DNA from: Phenylobacterium soli
Lineage (GTDB): Bacteria; Pseudomonadota; Alphaproteobacteria; Caulobacterales; Caulobacteraceae
Length of the DNA stretch: 64,000 nucleotides
Assembly (NCBI RefSeq): GCF_003254475.1
Contig: NZ_QFYQ01000001.1
Location: 310,001-374,000, forward strand
Reading direction: 5' to 3'
Notes under the pieces: generated by a model
Databases searched by the model: none
Told to the model about the DNA's origin: nothing
Seen by the model: only the letters and a program-made list of their open reading frames with translations
In this document: positions 1-7,671 of the stretch, one piece after another
How the letters are laid out: the number at the start of each line of letters is the position of its first letter
Position numbering within the stretch: the stretch's first letter is position 1
Program-made: the position numbers and the translations under genes

Positions 1-217
1 CCTCTTCGTCGGCCCCGACCACCAGGTCGTTGTCGATGCCGATCTCGCCGAACTCATTGATGATCACGGCGTACTTCTTGCCGTGGTCCTCGGTGAGGAT
101 GCGGTTCAGGAGGGTCGTCTTGCCGGCGCCGAGATAGCCGGTGAGCACGGTGACGGGGGTCTTGCCGGCCGCGGCGGCGGTCGAGGCGGACGGGGCGGAG
201 GTGGCGGTGTCGCTCAT
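1..217 (-). CDS. CobW/G3E-family P-loop GTPase, N-terminal fragment
   Basis: The gene reads leftward and is cut by the window edge; 72 residues are visible from the ATG at 217. After a 20-residue Ala/Ser/Thr-rich leader comes a beta strand and the Walker A motif GYLGAGKTT (residues 27-35), then [16 protein letters not shown], the typical start of the G3E/CobW family. These GTPases insert or traffic metals (zinc chaperones of the ZNG1/YeiR/YjiA type, or CobW itself); which metal cannot be read from this fragment. It is divergent from a CDF metal exporter, with a Zur-like palindrome between the two starts. A zinc-linked role is therefore inferred, not shown. The family call is firm. Confidence 0.9.
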   Translation of the reverse strand, partial: MSDTATSAPSASTAAAAGKTPVTVLTGYLGAGKTTLLNRILTEDHGKKYAVIINEFGEIGIDNDLVVGADEE

Positions 218-297
218 GGCCCGTCATGTAAGACCTGGACGCGCCGGATGGAACAGGCGGGCGCAGGAAGTCAGGCCCGCCTTGACCCCAGGCCGAG

Positions 298-312
298 TGT
301 TATACAATAACA
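298..312. promoter_or_regulatory. Zur-like operator palindrome
   Basis: TGTTAT-ACA-ATAACA is an inverted repeat with 6-bp arms and a 3-nt spacer, in a very G+C-rich region. It closely matches the core of alphaproteobacterial Zur boxes (GTTAT-N3-ATAAC). It lies between the divergent CobW-family gene (start 217) and the CDF gene (ATG 318), only 5 nt before the latter. Assignment to Zur rests on motif similarity and on the metal-related neighbours. Confidence 0.55.
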
Positions 313-317
313 TTTCG

Positions 318-1271
318 ATGATCTCGGCCGAACGCCCGCCGCGCCTCGCGCCCGAGCCCCTCGACGGGTTCCGGAAGGACCGCGTCTATCTGGGCGCGGA
401 CCACGCCCGCAACGAGCGGCGCACCTGGATCGTCACGGCGATCTGCGCGGTGACCCTCGTGGCCCAGGTGGCCGGCGGGGTGTTGTTCCATTCCATGGCC
501 CTGACCGCCAGCGGCCTGCACATGGCGGCCCACGTGGCGGCCCTGCTCACCGCGGCGGCGGCCTATGCGTTGGCCCGCCGCTGGGCCGGCGAGCCGCGCT
601 TCGCCTTCGGCACCGGCAAGCTGGGCTATCTGGCCGGTTTCGCCAACGCCGTGGTCCTGGCCATCGTCGCCGTGCTGATGGCGGTCGAGAGCGTCGGCCG
701 GCTGATTACGCCGGAGGCCGTGGACTACGATTCCGCCCTGCCGCTGGCGGCGGCGGGCCTTCTCGTCACCCTGGTCTGCGTCGTCCTGCTGCGGCCGGTC
801 GAGGGGGCGCACGGCCACGACCGCGAGGGCGACCTCAACATCTCGGCGGCGCACCTGCACCTGTCGGCCGACGCCGCGGTCTCGGTGCTGGCGATCGGCG
901 GCCTGCTGGCCGGTCGCAGCCTGGGCTGGGCCTGGGCCGACCCGGCGGCGGGCTTGGCCGGCGCGGTCCTGGTCGGCCAGTTCGCCGTCACCCTGATCCG
1001 CCGCGGCGCCGGCGCCCTCCTGGACACCAATCCCTCGCCGGAGCTGGCGGCGGAGATCCGCGGGCGGCTGGAGGCCGAGGGCGAGCGGGTCATCGACCTG
1101 CACCTGTGGCGGCTCGGGCCTGGCCACTTCGCGATGATCGCCGCCGTCGCCGCGCCGAAAGACCGCACCACCGAGCGGCTGCGCGCGCGGTTGAAGGGTC
1201 TGGCATCGCTCAGTCACGTGACAATTGAATTGCGCGGCACCGACGAAACAGGCCACGGCCACGTCTCATGA
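318..1271 (+). CDS. Cation diffusion facilitator (DmeF-like metal exporter)
   Basis: An inner-membrane CDF antiporter of 317 residues that would export a divalent metal such as Zn, Co or Ni. It starts with a short cytosolic leader ending in LGADHARNERRTW, typical of the DmeF branch, followed by about six membrane segments. Likely metal ligands are H68 and H72 in GLHMAAH (second helix) and H181 with D185 in HLHLSADA (fifth helix). A short cytosolic C-terminal domain ends with HGH. The ATG at 318 is chosen because family homology begins near residue 23 and no other start lies nearer. There is no clear Shine-Dalgarno, and the Zur-like box is immediately upstream, so a short or leaderless transcript is possible. 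The stop overlaps the next gene's start (ATGA). Confidence 0.88.
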   Translation: MISAERPPRLAPEPLDGFRKDRVYLGADHARNERRTWIVTAICAVTLVAQVAGGVLFHSMALTASGLHMAAHVAALLTAAAAYALARRWAGEPRFAFGTGKLGYLAGFANAVVLAIVAVLMAVESVGRLITPEAVDYDSALPLAAAGLLVTLVCVVLLRPVEGAHGHDREGDLNISAAHLHLSADAAVSVLAIGGLLAGRSLGWAWADPAAGLAGAVLVGQFAVTLIRRGAGALLDTNPSPELAAEIRGRLEAEGERVIDLHLWRLGPGHFAMIAAVAAPKDRTTERLRARLKGLASLSHVTIELRGTDETGHGHVS

Positions 1272-2464
1272 TTTCACGCGTTCGATACCGCATGAGACGG
1301 CCCCGCCGCTCCCGCGCGCCGAAGGCTGCCGCCATCGCCGGGCTGGCCGCCCTGGCGGGGGTCATCGGCGTGGGCGGCTGGGCGGCGCACGACCGGCAGG
1401 CCGGCCCCGAGCACGCCGAGCTGACCTCCACGCCGAAGATCACCAAGGTCTCCCTGCCCGCGCCGCCGGCGCCGCCGGCCCTGCAGGAGAAGATCGAGCA
1501 ACTCGCCGAGCGCTACCGCGAGCCGGTGGGCATCGCCATCACCGACGTCTCCGCCCGCTGGACCGCCCAGGTGGCGGGGGATGAGGTGTTCCCCCAGCAG
1601 AGCGTCTCCAAGCTGTGGGTCGCCCTGGCGGTGATGCACGCTGTGGACCGCGGGCAGCTGCGCCTCGACCAGCCGGTGACCCTCACCAAGGAAGACCGCT
1701 CGGTCTTCTACCAGCCGATCACCGCCAAGATCCGCGGGCCGAACGGCTACGCCACCAGCGTCTACGAACTCCTCAAGTACCAGCTCACCGAGAGCGACAA
1801 CGCCGCCAACGACAAGCTGATCGCCGAAGTCGGCGGCGGCGAGGCGGTCAGCCGGGTGATGGCCGAGAAGGGCCTGGAGGGCCTCGGCCGCGGCGAGACC
1901 GAGCGCGACCTGCAGACCCGCGCGGCGGGCCTGACCTGGAAGCCCGAGTACGGCCTGACCTGGGTGTGGAAGGCGGCCCGCGAGGAGCTGCCGGAGACGG
2001 TCCGCGACCAGGCGCTGGAGGCTTACCTGGCCAACCCGGGCGACGGCGCCAAGCCGGCCGCCATCACCAACGCCCTGGCGGCCCTGCACCGGGGCGAGCT
2101 CCTGTCGCCGCAGTCGACCGAGGCGATGCTGGACCTGATGGCTCAATGCCGCACGGGCAGTTCGCGCCTGCGCGCCGGCCTGCCGTCGGGCTGGTCGATC
2201 GCCCACAAGACCGGCACCGGCCCCGACTGGCGCGGCGCCTCGGTAGGGATCAACGACGTCGGCCTGATCACCGCGCCGGACGGCCGCACCTACGCCGTCG
2301 CGGTCATGCTGCGCCAGACGCGCCACCCGGTGGGGGCCCGGCAGGCGCTGATGCAGGCGGTGGCCCGCGCCGTGGTCGATTACTGGCGCACGACGCCCAA
2401 GGGCCTGAGCGTTCCCGACCGGCGGGTGGCCAGCCTCGGCTCGGCTCCGGAGACCGCGCGCTAG
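1268..2464 (+). CDS. Class A beta-lactamase-like serine hydrolase
   Basis: A 398-residue protein with a basic N-terminus and one hydrophobic segment (about 21-40), so probably exported or membrane anchored. The penicillin-recognising fold is shown by S112-V-S-K115 (nucleophile and general base), SDN at 176-178, and HKTG at 313-316, in the usual order. The omega-loop Glu is less clear: ETERDLQ begins at residue 210 where ExxLN is expected, so true beta-lactamase activity is uncertain. It overlaps the CDF gene by 4 nt and is probably co-transcribed with it. Alternatives are a D,D-peptidase-like or esterase-like member of the same superfamily. Confidence 0.85.
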   Translation: MISRVRYRMRRPRRSRAPKAAAIAGLAALAGVIGVGGWAAHDRQAGPEHAELTSTPKITKVSLPAPPAPPALQEKIEQLAERYREPVGIAITDVSARWTAQVAGDEVFPQQSVSKLWVALAVMHAVDRGQLRLDQPVTLTKEDRSVFYQPITAKIRGPNGYATSVYELLKYQLTESDNAANDKLIAEVGGGEAVSRVMAEKGLEGLGRGETERDLQTRAAGLTWKPEYGLTWVWKAAREELPETVRDQALEAYLANPGDGAKPAAITNALAALHRGELLSPQSTEAMLDLMAQCRTGSSRLRAGLPSGWSIAHKTGTGPDWRGASVGINDVGLITAPDGRTYAVAVMLRQTRHPVGARQALMQAVARAVVDYWRTTPKGLSVPDRRVASLGSAPETAR

Positions 2465-2468
2465 TCTT

Positions 2469-3416
2469 ATGGCGCGGCTGGAGCTGGTCCTTGCGGACGG
2501 CGAGGTCCCGCGCACCGTCTTCTACGACCGGCTGCTGGCGGCCGCCGCGCGCCATCCCTGGGCGCAGGCCGACGGCCCTCTGGCGATCGCGATACCTGCC
2601 GAGGACACCGCGCTGGAGACCAACTGGCCGCGCTACGGCGACGGCGGCTCGTGTTTCCTGCGCGGGGAGCTGCAGGCGCTGACGCCGGAGACGGCGCTCG
2701 GCCGCTACGTGGGCAAGCTGTGCGCCTGGGCGCTCGCCCATCCCGATGCGCGCCTCCTGGTGTTCAGCAAGCACCCGAGCCTTCGGCTGGCGGCGGGCCT
2801 GCGCGACTTCCCGAACATCGTGCTGGCCGACGGCTCGCTCGCCGCCTTCGAGCGCAGCCTGAACCCGCGGACCATCTCCTTCCCCTCGCTGCCGATGGTG
2901 GCGGCGCGCCCGGCGGAAGGCCCGCGGCCGATCCTCGCCTCCTTTCAGGGCGTCGACAGCCATCCCCTGCGTCGGCGGCTGGCGGAACTGCACAACGGGC
3001 GGGACATGGTGGTGCGCCTGATCGAGCCGGGTCGTCACAGCGGCCGGATCGACGCCGAGGCCGGCCGCACCGACGCCGACTACGAGGGACTGATCGACGC
3101 CTCGACCTTCTCCTTCGTGCCGCGCGGCGACTCGCTCTTCTCGTATCGGCTGCTGGAGGTGATGGCGCGGGGCTCGATCCCGGTGATCCTGTCGGACGGC
3201 TGGGTCCTGCCCTTCGACCGGACCCTCGACTGGCCGGCCTTCTCGGTCAGCGTCCACGCCGAGGCGATCGGCATCCTGCCGCAGATCCTGCGGCTGTTCT
3301 CGCCCGCCGACATCGCGCGCATGCAGGCAAGGCTCGCCGAGGTCTATGTCGCGAGCTTCGCCGACCTCGACCGGATCCTCGAGGCGACCCTCAGGGAGGC
3401 CGCCGCGCTGAGTTGA
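2469..3416 (+). CDS. Exostosin-like (GT47-type) glycosyltransferase family protein
   Basis: A 315-residue soluble protein with no signal peptide. The C-terminal half carries the exostosin-family signature: FSFVPRGDSLFSYRLLEVM followed by ARGSIPVILSDGWVLPF (about residues 215-260). This is the nucleotide-sugar binding half of bacterial GT47-like enzymes acting on surface polysaccharide. The substrate is unknown. It starts 4 nt after the beta-lactamase-like gene's stop, which suggests co-transcription. The next gene is convergent. The family call rests on this one conserved block. Confidence 0.7.
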   Translation: MARLELVLADGEVPRTVFYDRLLAAAARHPWAQADGPLAIAIPAEDTALETNWPRYGDGGSCFLRGELQALTPETALGRYVGKLCAWALAHPDARLLVFSKHPSLRLAAGLRDFPNIVLADGSLAAFERSLNPRTISFPSLPMVAARPAEGPRPILASFQGVDSHPLRRRLAELHNGRDMVVRLIEPGRHSGRIDAEAGRTDADYEGLIDASTFSFVPRGDSLFSYRLLEVMARGSIPVILSDGWVLPFDRTLDWPAFSVSVHAEAIGILPQILRLFSPADIARMQARLAEVYVASFADLDRILEATLREAAALS

Positions 3417-3429
3417 GGCGGCTGGAGGG

Positions 3430-3846
3430 TCAGCGCGCCGTCGTCGGGGCCGGCGACTGAGGCTGGGGCATGCCCTTCAGCACCGTCAGGCGGATGGGCG
3501 TCCCGGAGAAATCCTTGGAGGTCCAGGTGACGCCGATGTGCGGATCGTCCGGAAAGCCGGTGCAATAGGAGAACGGCAGGGTCGGCGGCTTGGTCTGGCG
3601 CAGGCAGACCTTCTCGTTCTTCATTGTCCACTTGCCGGCCAGAGCCTGGCCGTTGCGGCCGACGCCTTCCCAGACGCCATCCGGGTGCAGCCAGATCTTC
3701 TGGGTCCGCCCGTCGGGATAGATCGACATCACCGTATTGCCGAAGGCGGCCGCGACGCGGCTCAATTCGGACGCCTGCGCGTTGAGCGCTGCGAGGCTGA
3801 CGGCGGCGGCGAGGGCGGTGCGGATCAACATGCGTGCCTTTTGCAT
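3430..3846 (-). CDS. Small secreted protein of unknown function
   Basis: A 138-residue protein with a signal peptide ending near AQA (about residue 25), so exported to the periplasm. The mature part has two cysteines (in EKVCLRQ and SYCTGF) that could form a disulfide, and many beta-prone Trp/Tyr/Thr residues. A second ATG at 3831 (MLIRTAL) is an alternative start that would still leave a good signal peptide. It is convergent with the exostosin-like gene, whose stop is 13 nt away. I recognise no family. Confidence 0.65.
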   Translation of the reverse strand: MQKARMLIRTALAAAVSLAALNAQASELSRVAAAFGNTVMSIYPDGRTQKIWLHPDGVWEGVGRNGQALAGKWTMKNEKVCLRQTKPPTLPFSYCTGFPDDPHIGVTWTSKDFSGTPIRLTVLKGMPQPQSPAPTTAR

Positions 3847-3945
3847 GACGGGCTAGAACGCGAATATGCGGGGATCGTGCCCCGCCGCTAGGTTTGGCTC
3901 ACGCGACGTGAACTGATCCTGACAATCGAACTGAAAGGCAAGCGC

Positions 3946-4176
3946 ATGGACAACGAGATCAGCCCCGAAGCCGAGCGGGCGGGCATGCTGGCGGCCCTGC
4001 ACGCGATCGTCGTGGGCACGCTGTCCACCCTGAAGCGCAAGGGGGTGCTGAGCCCGCAGGAACTGGACCAGCTGTTCGACGCCGGAATGTCGGTGTTCGA
4101 GCGTGGCGAGCCCGACGAGACCAAGGCGGCCGCCCGCCTGACCCTGGAGATCCTGGCGCGCAGCCTCAGGGACTGA
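3946..4176 (+). CDS. Small helical hypothetical protein
   Basis: A 76-residue, largely alpha-helical acidic protein beginning MDNEISPEAERAG, with AAAG-rich ribosome-binding context (AAAGGCAAGCGC before ATG). It has no signal peptide, cysteine or recognisable domain. It ends 2 nt before the GTG of the aspartyl-protease gene, so the two are probably translated from one message. Function unknown. Confidence 0.65.
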   Translation: MDNEISPEAERAGMLAALHAIVVGTLSTLKRKGVLSPQELDQLFDAGMSVFERGEPDETKAAARLTLEILARSLRD

Positions 4177-4178
4177 GC

Positions 4179-5120
4179 GTGGCGTTCGGGGGATTCACCC
4201 GCCGGGCCCTGCTGACGCGCCTGACGCTGCTGGGTGCGGGCCTCGGCGCGGCCTGGTGGCTGCGGGAGCGCTACCTCTATCCGACCCCGACCGTGACCTT
4301 CGCCAGGGGCGAGGCGACCGACTGGCTGGCGATCCCCGAGCGCGGCGGCCTGATCGAGCTGACCGCACGGGTGCGCAACATCCCGATCCGGGTGGTGGTC
4401 GATTCGGGGGCCCAGTTCTCGGCCATCGACCACCGGCTGGCGGACGCCCTGCGCCTCAAGGCCGCGCCAATCCCGCTGGTGGCGTTCGGGGTGAGCGGCG
4501 AACCGGCCCTGACCCACACCGTCTCCCTGGACCTGACGCTGGGCGGCATGCAGGTGCAGGGGGTGCGGGCCGCGACCCTCGACCTCGTCACCCTGTCCGG
4601 GGCGATCCGCCGGCCGTTCGCCATGCTCATCGGGCGCGACGTGCTGCGGGCGCTGACCGCCGACATCGACTGGCCCGGGCGCCGCATCCGCTTCGTCAAG
4701 CCGGGCGCCTTCCAGCCCCCCGCCGGGGCGAGCGTGGCGCGGGCCCGCAGCCAGGGCGGCGCCCTGATGGTGCCGATCGCCGTCGAGGGCCGCAGTCCGA
4801 TCGAGGTGATGGTCGACACCGGCGCGACGGCCGCGGTCGCCCTGGCGGAGAAGACGGCCCAGGCGCTGGGCCTGCTGAACGGCCGCCCGGTGACGACGGG
4901 CCGCTCGGTGAGCCTGGGCGGGCTGTCGGAGGACCGCGTCGTACGCGCCGCCGAGGTGGTGTTCGCGGGACGGCGGCTGACCGACGTGGAAGTGCAGATC
5001 TTCACCCCCGCGGTGCAGGGGCCGCTGCCTGCGGGACTATTGGGCGTGGGCATCCTCAGACAGTATCGGGCGGCCATGGACCTGGAAGCCGGCGTCCTGT
5101 GGCTCGCGCCGCCGAGTTGA
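4179..5120 (+). CDS. Retropepsin-like aspartyl protease with two protease half-domains
   Basis: A 313-residue protein with a TAT-like or membrane-anchoring N-terminus (TRRALLTRL, hydrophobic to about residue 27). It has two tandem retropepsin-type folds: catalytic D75-S-G77-A with LIGRDVL near 150-156, and D213-T-G215-A with LLGVGIL near 288-294. Two linked copies would build the two-lobed active site that retroviral proteases form by dimerising, so this resembles the bacterial gag-polyprotein putative aspartyl protease family. It starts at GTG 4179, 2 nt after the small upstream gene. The substrate is unknown and a periplasmic location is inferred. Confidence 0.8.
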   Translation: MAFGGFTRRALLTRLTLLGAGLGAAWWLRERYLYPTPTVTFARGEATDWLAIPERGGLIELTARVRNIPIRVVVDSGAQFSAIDHRLADALRLKAAPIPLVAFGVSGEPALTHTVSLDLTLGGMQVQGVRAATLDLVTLSGAIRRPFAMLIGRDVLRALTADIDWPGRRIRFVKPGAFQPPAGASVARARSQGGALMVPIAVEGRSPIEVMVDTGATAAVALAEKTAQALGLLNGRPVTTGRSVSLGGLSEDRVVRAAEVVFAGRRLTDVEVQIFTPAVQGPLPAGLLGVGILRQYRAAMDLEAGVLWLAPPS

Positions 5121-5244
5121 CGCTGCGGCCGGCTGGGGCGAGAATTGAGCGGTCAGATCGACCGGTCTGGCGTTCGGCGAGTGGGATTGCTGCGGTGTCC
5201 AGGCGAATGGACGCTGCGCTCTCTTGGCGTGTTGGGTGGCCGCC

Positions 5245-5406
5245 ATGTACGAGTTTGTCAGAAAACAGAACATCGAGCGGCTGAAGAAGCAGATCGCCGC
5301 CGAGCGCGATCCCGAGAAGCGCAAGATGCTGCAGGCGCTGCTCGCCGATCATGAGAGCGGCGACCCGATCCGTCACCGCGATCCGTCTTCCGAGGGAAAT
5401 CCCTGA
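5245..5406 (+). CDS. Small charged hypothetical protein
   Basis: A 53-residue protein from the ATG at 5245 (MYEFVRKQNIERLKKQI). It is strongly charged and predicted helical. An in-frame start 21 nt upstream would add a hydrophobic, less plausible stretch. Small proteins of this appearance are common in Caulobacterales genomes but have no assigned role. It is convergent with the small gene at 5422. Confidence 0.5.
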   Translation: MYEFVRKQNIERLKKQIAAERDPEKRKMLQALLADHESGDPIRHRDPSSEGNP

Positions 5407-5421
5407 GCGGATCCCCGGCCG

Positions 5422-5607
5422 TCAGGCCGTGACGGTGTAGAGGTGGACGCCGAAGCGGCGGACCTCGATGGACGTCAAGCCGCGACGCGCCAGCATGTCC
5501 TGGACGCTGGCCAGCAGCTCGATCTCGTTGGGACAGGTGATCGCCTCGAACACGGGCGGCCCCTCGTCGCCCTCGAGATAGAGCTCGTAGGTCATGTGCG
5601 TGGGCAT
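5422..5607 (-). CDS. Small conserved-looking hypothetical protein
   Basis: A protein of 61 residues from the ATG at 5607, or 57 from the ATG at 5595 (MTYELYLEGDEG). A compact alternation of beta and helix is suggested by YELYLEG, ELLASVQDMLARRG and VRRFGVHLYTV. The well-formed composition, against the poor composition of the reading frame upstream, favours a genuine short gene. No family recognised. Confidence 0.5.
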   Translation of the reverse strand: MPTHMTYELYLEGDEGPPVFEAITCPNEIELLASVQDMLARRGLTSIEVRRFGVHLYTVTA

Positions 5608-5827
5608 AAGACGACGTAACTCGGACCTAGGGCGTGTGACTTCCGCCGCCGGGCGCCCACGAGGAATTGGCCGACGACGGCGCGCATCTACCAATCCGGC
5701 CAGCCGCCAACACCCTAGGGATTCTACGTAAGACCTCGTCGGAGCGGATGAATGGACGTCCGGCGGACGTTCGATGGCCAGGGGGGCCACGCTGGCGTCC
5801 TCTTCAGCACGTCGAAAGGTCCAGGCC

Positions 5828-6019
5828 ATGAAGAAGGCCGAGCAGTACCGCGAGCACGCCGCAGAGTGCCGCGCGCTGGCCGCCCAGATGCAGCGTGGCG
5901 AGCACCGCGACCAGTTGCTGCGGATGGCGGCGGCCTGGCAGGAGCTGGCCACCGACCGGGAGGAGGCCCTCGCACGGGCCGACAGCCACGACGAAGCGAC
6001 GCCGCTCGACGGGGTGTGA
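5828..6019 (+). CDS. Small helical protein of a common alphaproteobacterial type
   Basis: A 63-residue protein, MKKAEQYREHAAECRAL onward, built as one amphipathic helical hairpin ending ELATDREEALARA. Short proteins with this REHAAECRALA / LLRMAAAWQELA pattern are widespread and uncharacterised in Alphaproteobacteria. The upstream sequence AAGGTCCAGGCC gives a plausible ribosome-binding site. It is convergent with the M28 peptidase gene. Confidence 0.6.
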   Translation: MKKAEQYREHAAECRALAAQMQRGEHRDQLLRMAAAWQELATDREEALARADSHDEATPLDGV

Positions 6020-6037
6020 GGCGGAGAGTCCCGCCGA

Positions 6038-7411
6038 TCAGGGCTTTTGCGGCGGGGCGCGCTCGAAGGTTCCCGGCGGACCGGGGAAGACCACCGGGCT
6101 CTCGAAACCCTCGGCCGAGATCGCCGAGACGCCGAAGAAGAAGTCGTCGATGTTGACGCCCTTCAGGGTCAGGCTGGTCGCCGGCCCGGCCAGCCGGCTG
6201 TAGCGCCACTGCGCCTCGGTGGTCGGCCGCCACCAGACGCGATAGGCCGCAGCGCCCGGCGATGGCGCCCACTTCAGGGTGGTGTCCGGCGTCACCGCGC
6301 CTTCGATGGCGACGCCGCGCGGCGGGACCGGCGCCATGGCCAGAGCCGCCATGGTCAGGACGTTCAGCCGGGTCACCTGCGCCAGGTACGGGAAGTCGAC
6401 GCCCTCGATGACGTCGCCGTAGCGGACGCCGTTCTCGACCCGCAGGTCCTGGTGCTGGCGGGTGTAGTTCTCCACCGCCTCGGTGACGCGCACGGCGGGA
6501 TAGCCGGCCTTCAGCATCTCCACCTGATCCCCGCCGCGGCCGTAGCGGTCGGTGCGATAGACCATCACCACGTCGAGGTTGGTCAGGTACTGGTCGGCCA
6601 GCCGGTCCATGAAGCGGGCGAGGTTGCGCGAGGGGCTGTCGACCTCGCCGCCGTTATAGCGGCGCTTGTCGGCCTCGCCTTGCGTCTCGGTGGTGCGCGT
6701 GCCCTCGGAGAAGACGCGGACGTGGCTGTTGTCGCGCACGCCGGACATGCCCTCGGTGTTGCCGACGATGTCGTTGTTTAGGTCGGCCTCGACCTGCCAG
6801 CCGTGCGCGGCGGCGTACTCGGCGAGCACATGGCCGCCGTTCAGGCCCTGCTCCTCGCCGGAGAGGACCGCGAACACCAGGGTGGCGGGGAACCTGTGCT
6901 TCGAGAGCACCCGGGCCGCCTCGATGACCGCCGTCGTCCCCGAGCCGTCGTCATTGGCGCCCGGCGCGTCGGAGGTGGCGTTGAGCGGGTCGCTGACCCT
7001 GCTGTCGATGTGGCCGGAGATGACGATTACCCGGTCCGGATCGGTGGTCCCGCGCTGGATGGCGAGCACGTCCATGACCTCGGTGGGTTTGGGGATGCGC
7101 GCCCCGGTGAAGACCTGCGACGGCGTCTCCACCGCAAGGCAGCCGCCGCAGTCCTTGGAGATGGCCGCGAACTCGGCGGCGACCCAGCGGCGGGCCGCAC
7201 CGATGCCGCGGGTGGACGAGGCGGTGTCGGAGAGGGTGTGGCGGGTGCCGAAGCCGACGAGCCGGGCGTCCGTCGCCCGCTCGCGCTCGGGCGAGACCTG
7301 AGCCGCCAGCTCGCGCAGCAGCGGCTGCTCGCCGCCAATGGGCTGGGCGGTGGCGGGCAAGGCGAGGGCGGCGGCGAGAACGACGACGGAGACGGTCAGG
7401 AGGGGGCGCAC
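6038..7411 (-). CDS. Secreted M28-family zinc metallopeptidase
   Basis: A 457-residue exported peptidase with a cleavable signal peptide (hydrophobic to about residue 20, ATAQP). The M28 di-zinc centre is complete: H134 and D136 in SGHIDSR, the bridging Asp in GANDDGSG (154-155), the catalytic Glu pair in SGEEQGL (186-187) and D214 in NNDIVGN. A final metal-site His is probably among the later Tyr/His-rich segments. The last 90 residues look like a fibronectin type III domain (YRVWWRPTTEAQWRYSR). It probably cleaves periplasmic or extracellular peptides as an aminopeptidase. Transcribed alone. Confidence 0.88.
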   Translation of the reverse strand: MRPLLTVSVVVLAAALALPATAQPIGGEQPLLRELAAQVSPERERATDARLVGFGTRHTLSDTASSTRGIGAARRWVAAEFAAISKDCGGCLAVETPSQVFTGARIPKPTEVMDVLAIQRGTTDPDRVIVISGHIDSRVSDPLNATSDAPGANDDGSGTTAVIEAARVLSKHRFPATLVFAVLSGEEQGLNGGHVLAEYAAAHGWQVEADLNNDIVGNTEGMSGVRDNSHVRVFSEGTRTTETQGEADKRRYNGGEVDSPSRNLARFMDRLADQYLTNLDVVMVYRTDRYGRGGDQVEMLKAGYPAVRVTEAVENYTRQHQDLRVENGVRYGDVIEGVDFPYLAQVTRLNVLTMAALAMAPVPPRGVAIEGAVTPDTTLKWAPSPGAAAYRVWWRPTTEAQWRYSRLAGPATSLTLKGVNIDDFFFGVSAISAEGFESPVVFPGPPGTFERAPPQKP

Positions 7412-7489
7412 GGCGAAGCTCCGGTACAGCGGCCGGCGACCTTCGCGCCCTGCGTGTTGAATGGCAATCGCCGCAAGCGCCCGCGGTGC

Positions 7490-7597
7490 CTAGAACGCCC
7501 CGAAAAGGGCCTGGCTGAACCAGCCGGCGGCGAAGCTGGCCAGGGCCATGACGCTGAACATGGCCATCGCCGGCATGAAGCTGTCGTCCGAACTCAA
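7490..7597 (-). CDS. Tiny putative membrane protein (TTG start)
   Basis: A 35-residue open frame from TTG at 7597, preceded by AGAGGAGAAG at 7601-7610 with ideal spacing. It encodes a polar head (SSDDSF) and one hydrophobic helix, AMFSVMALASFAAGWF, ending QALFGAF. The good Shine-Dalgarno and the transmembrane pattern support translation. A later ATG at 7576 is the alternative start. Function unknown. Confidence 0.45.
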   Translation of the reverse strand: MSSDDSFMPAMAMFSVMALASFAAGWFSQALFGAF

Positions 7598-7671
7598 GGG
7601 CTTCTCCTCTCAGGTCCGACGCTCAAGAAGACGAGCCGGACGTGAAGGTTCCCTTCCAGCGACGCAGGCGG

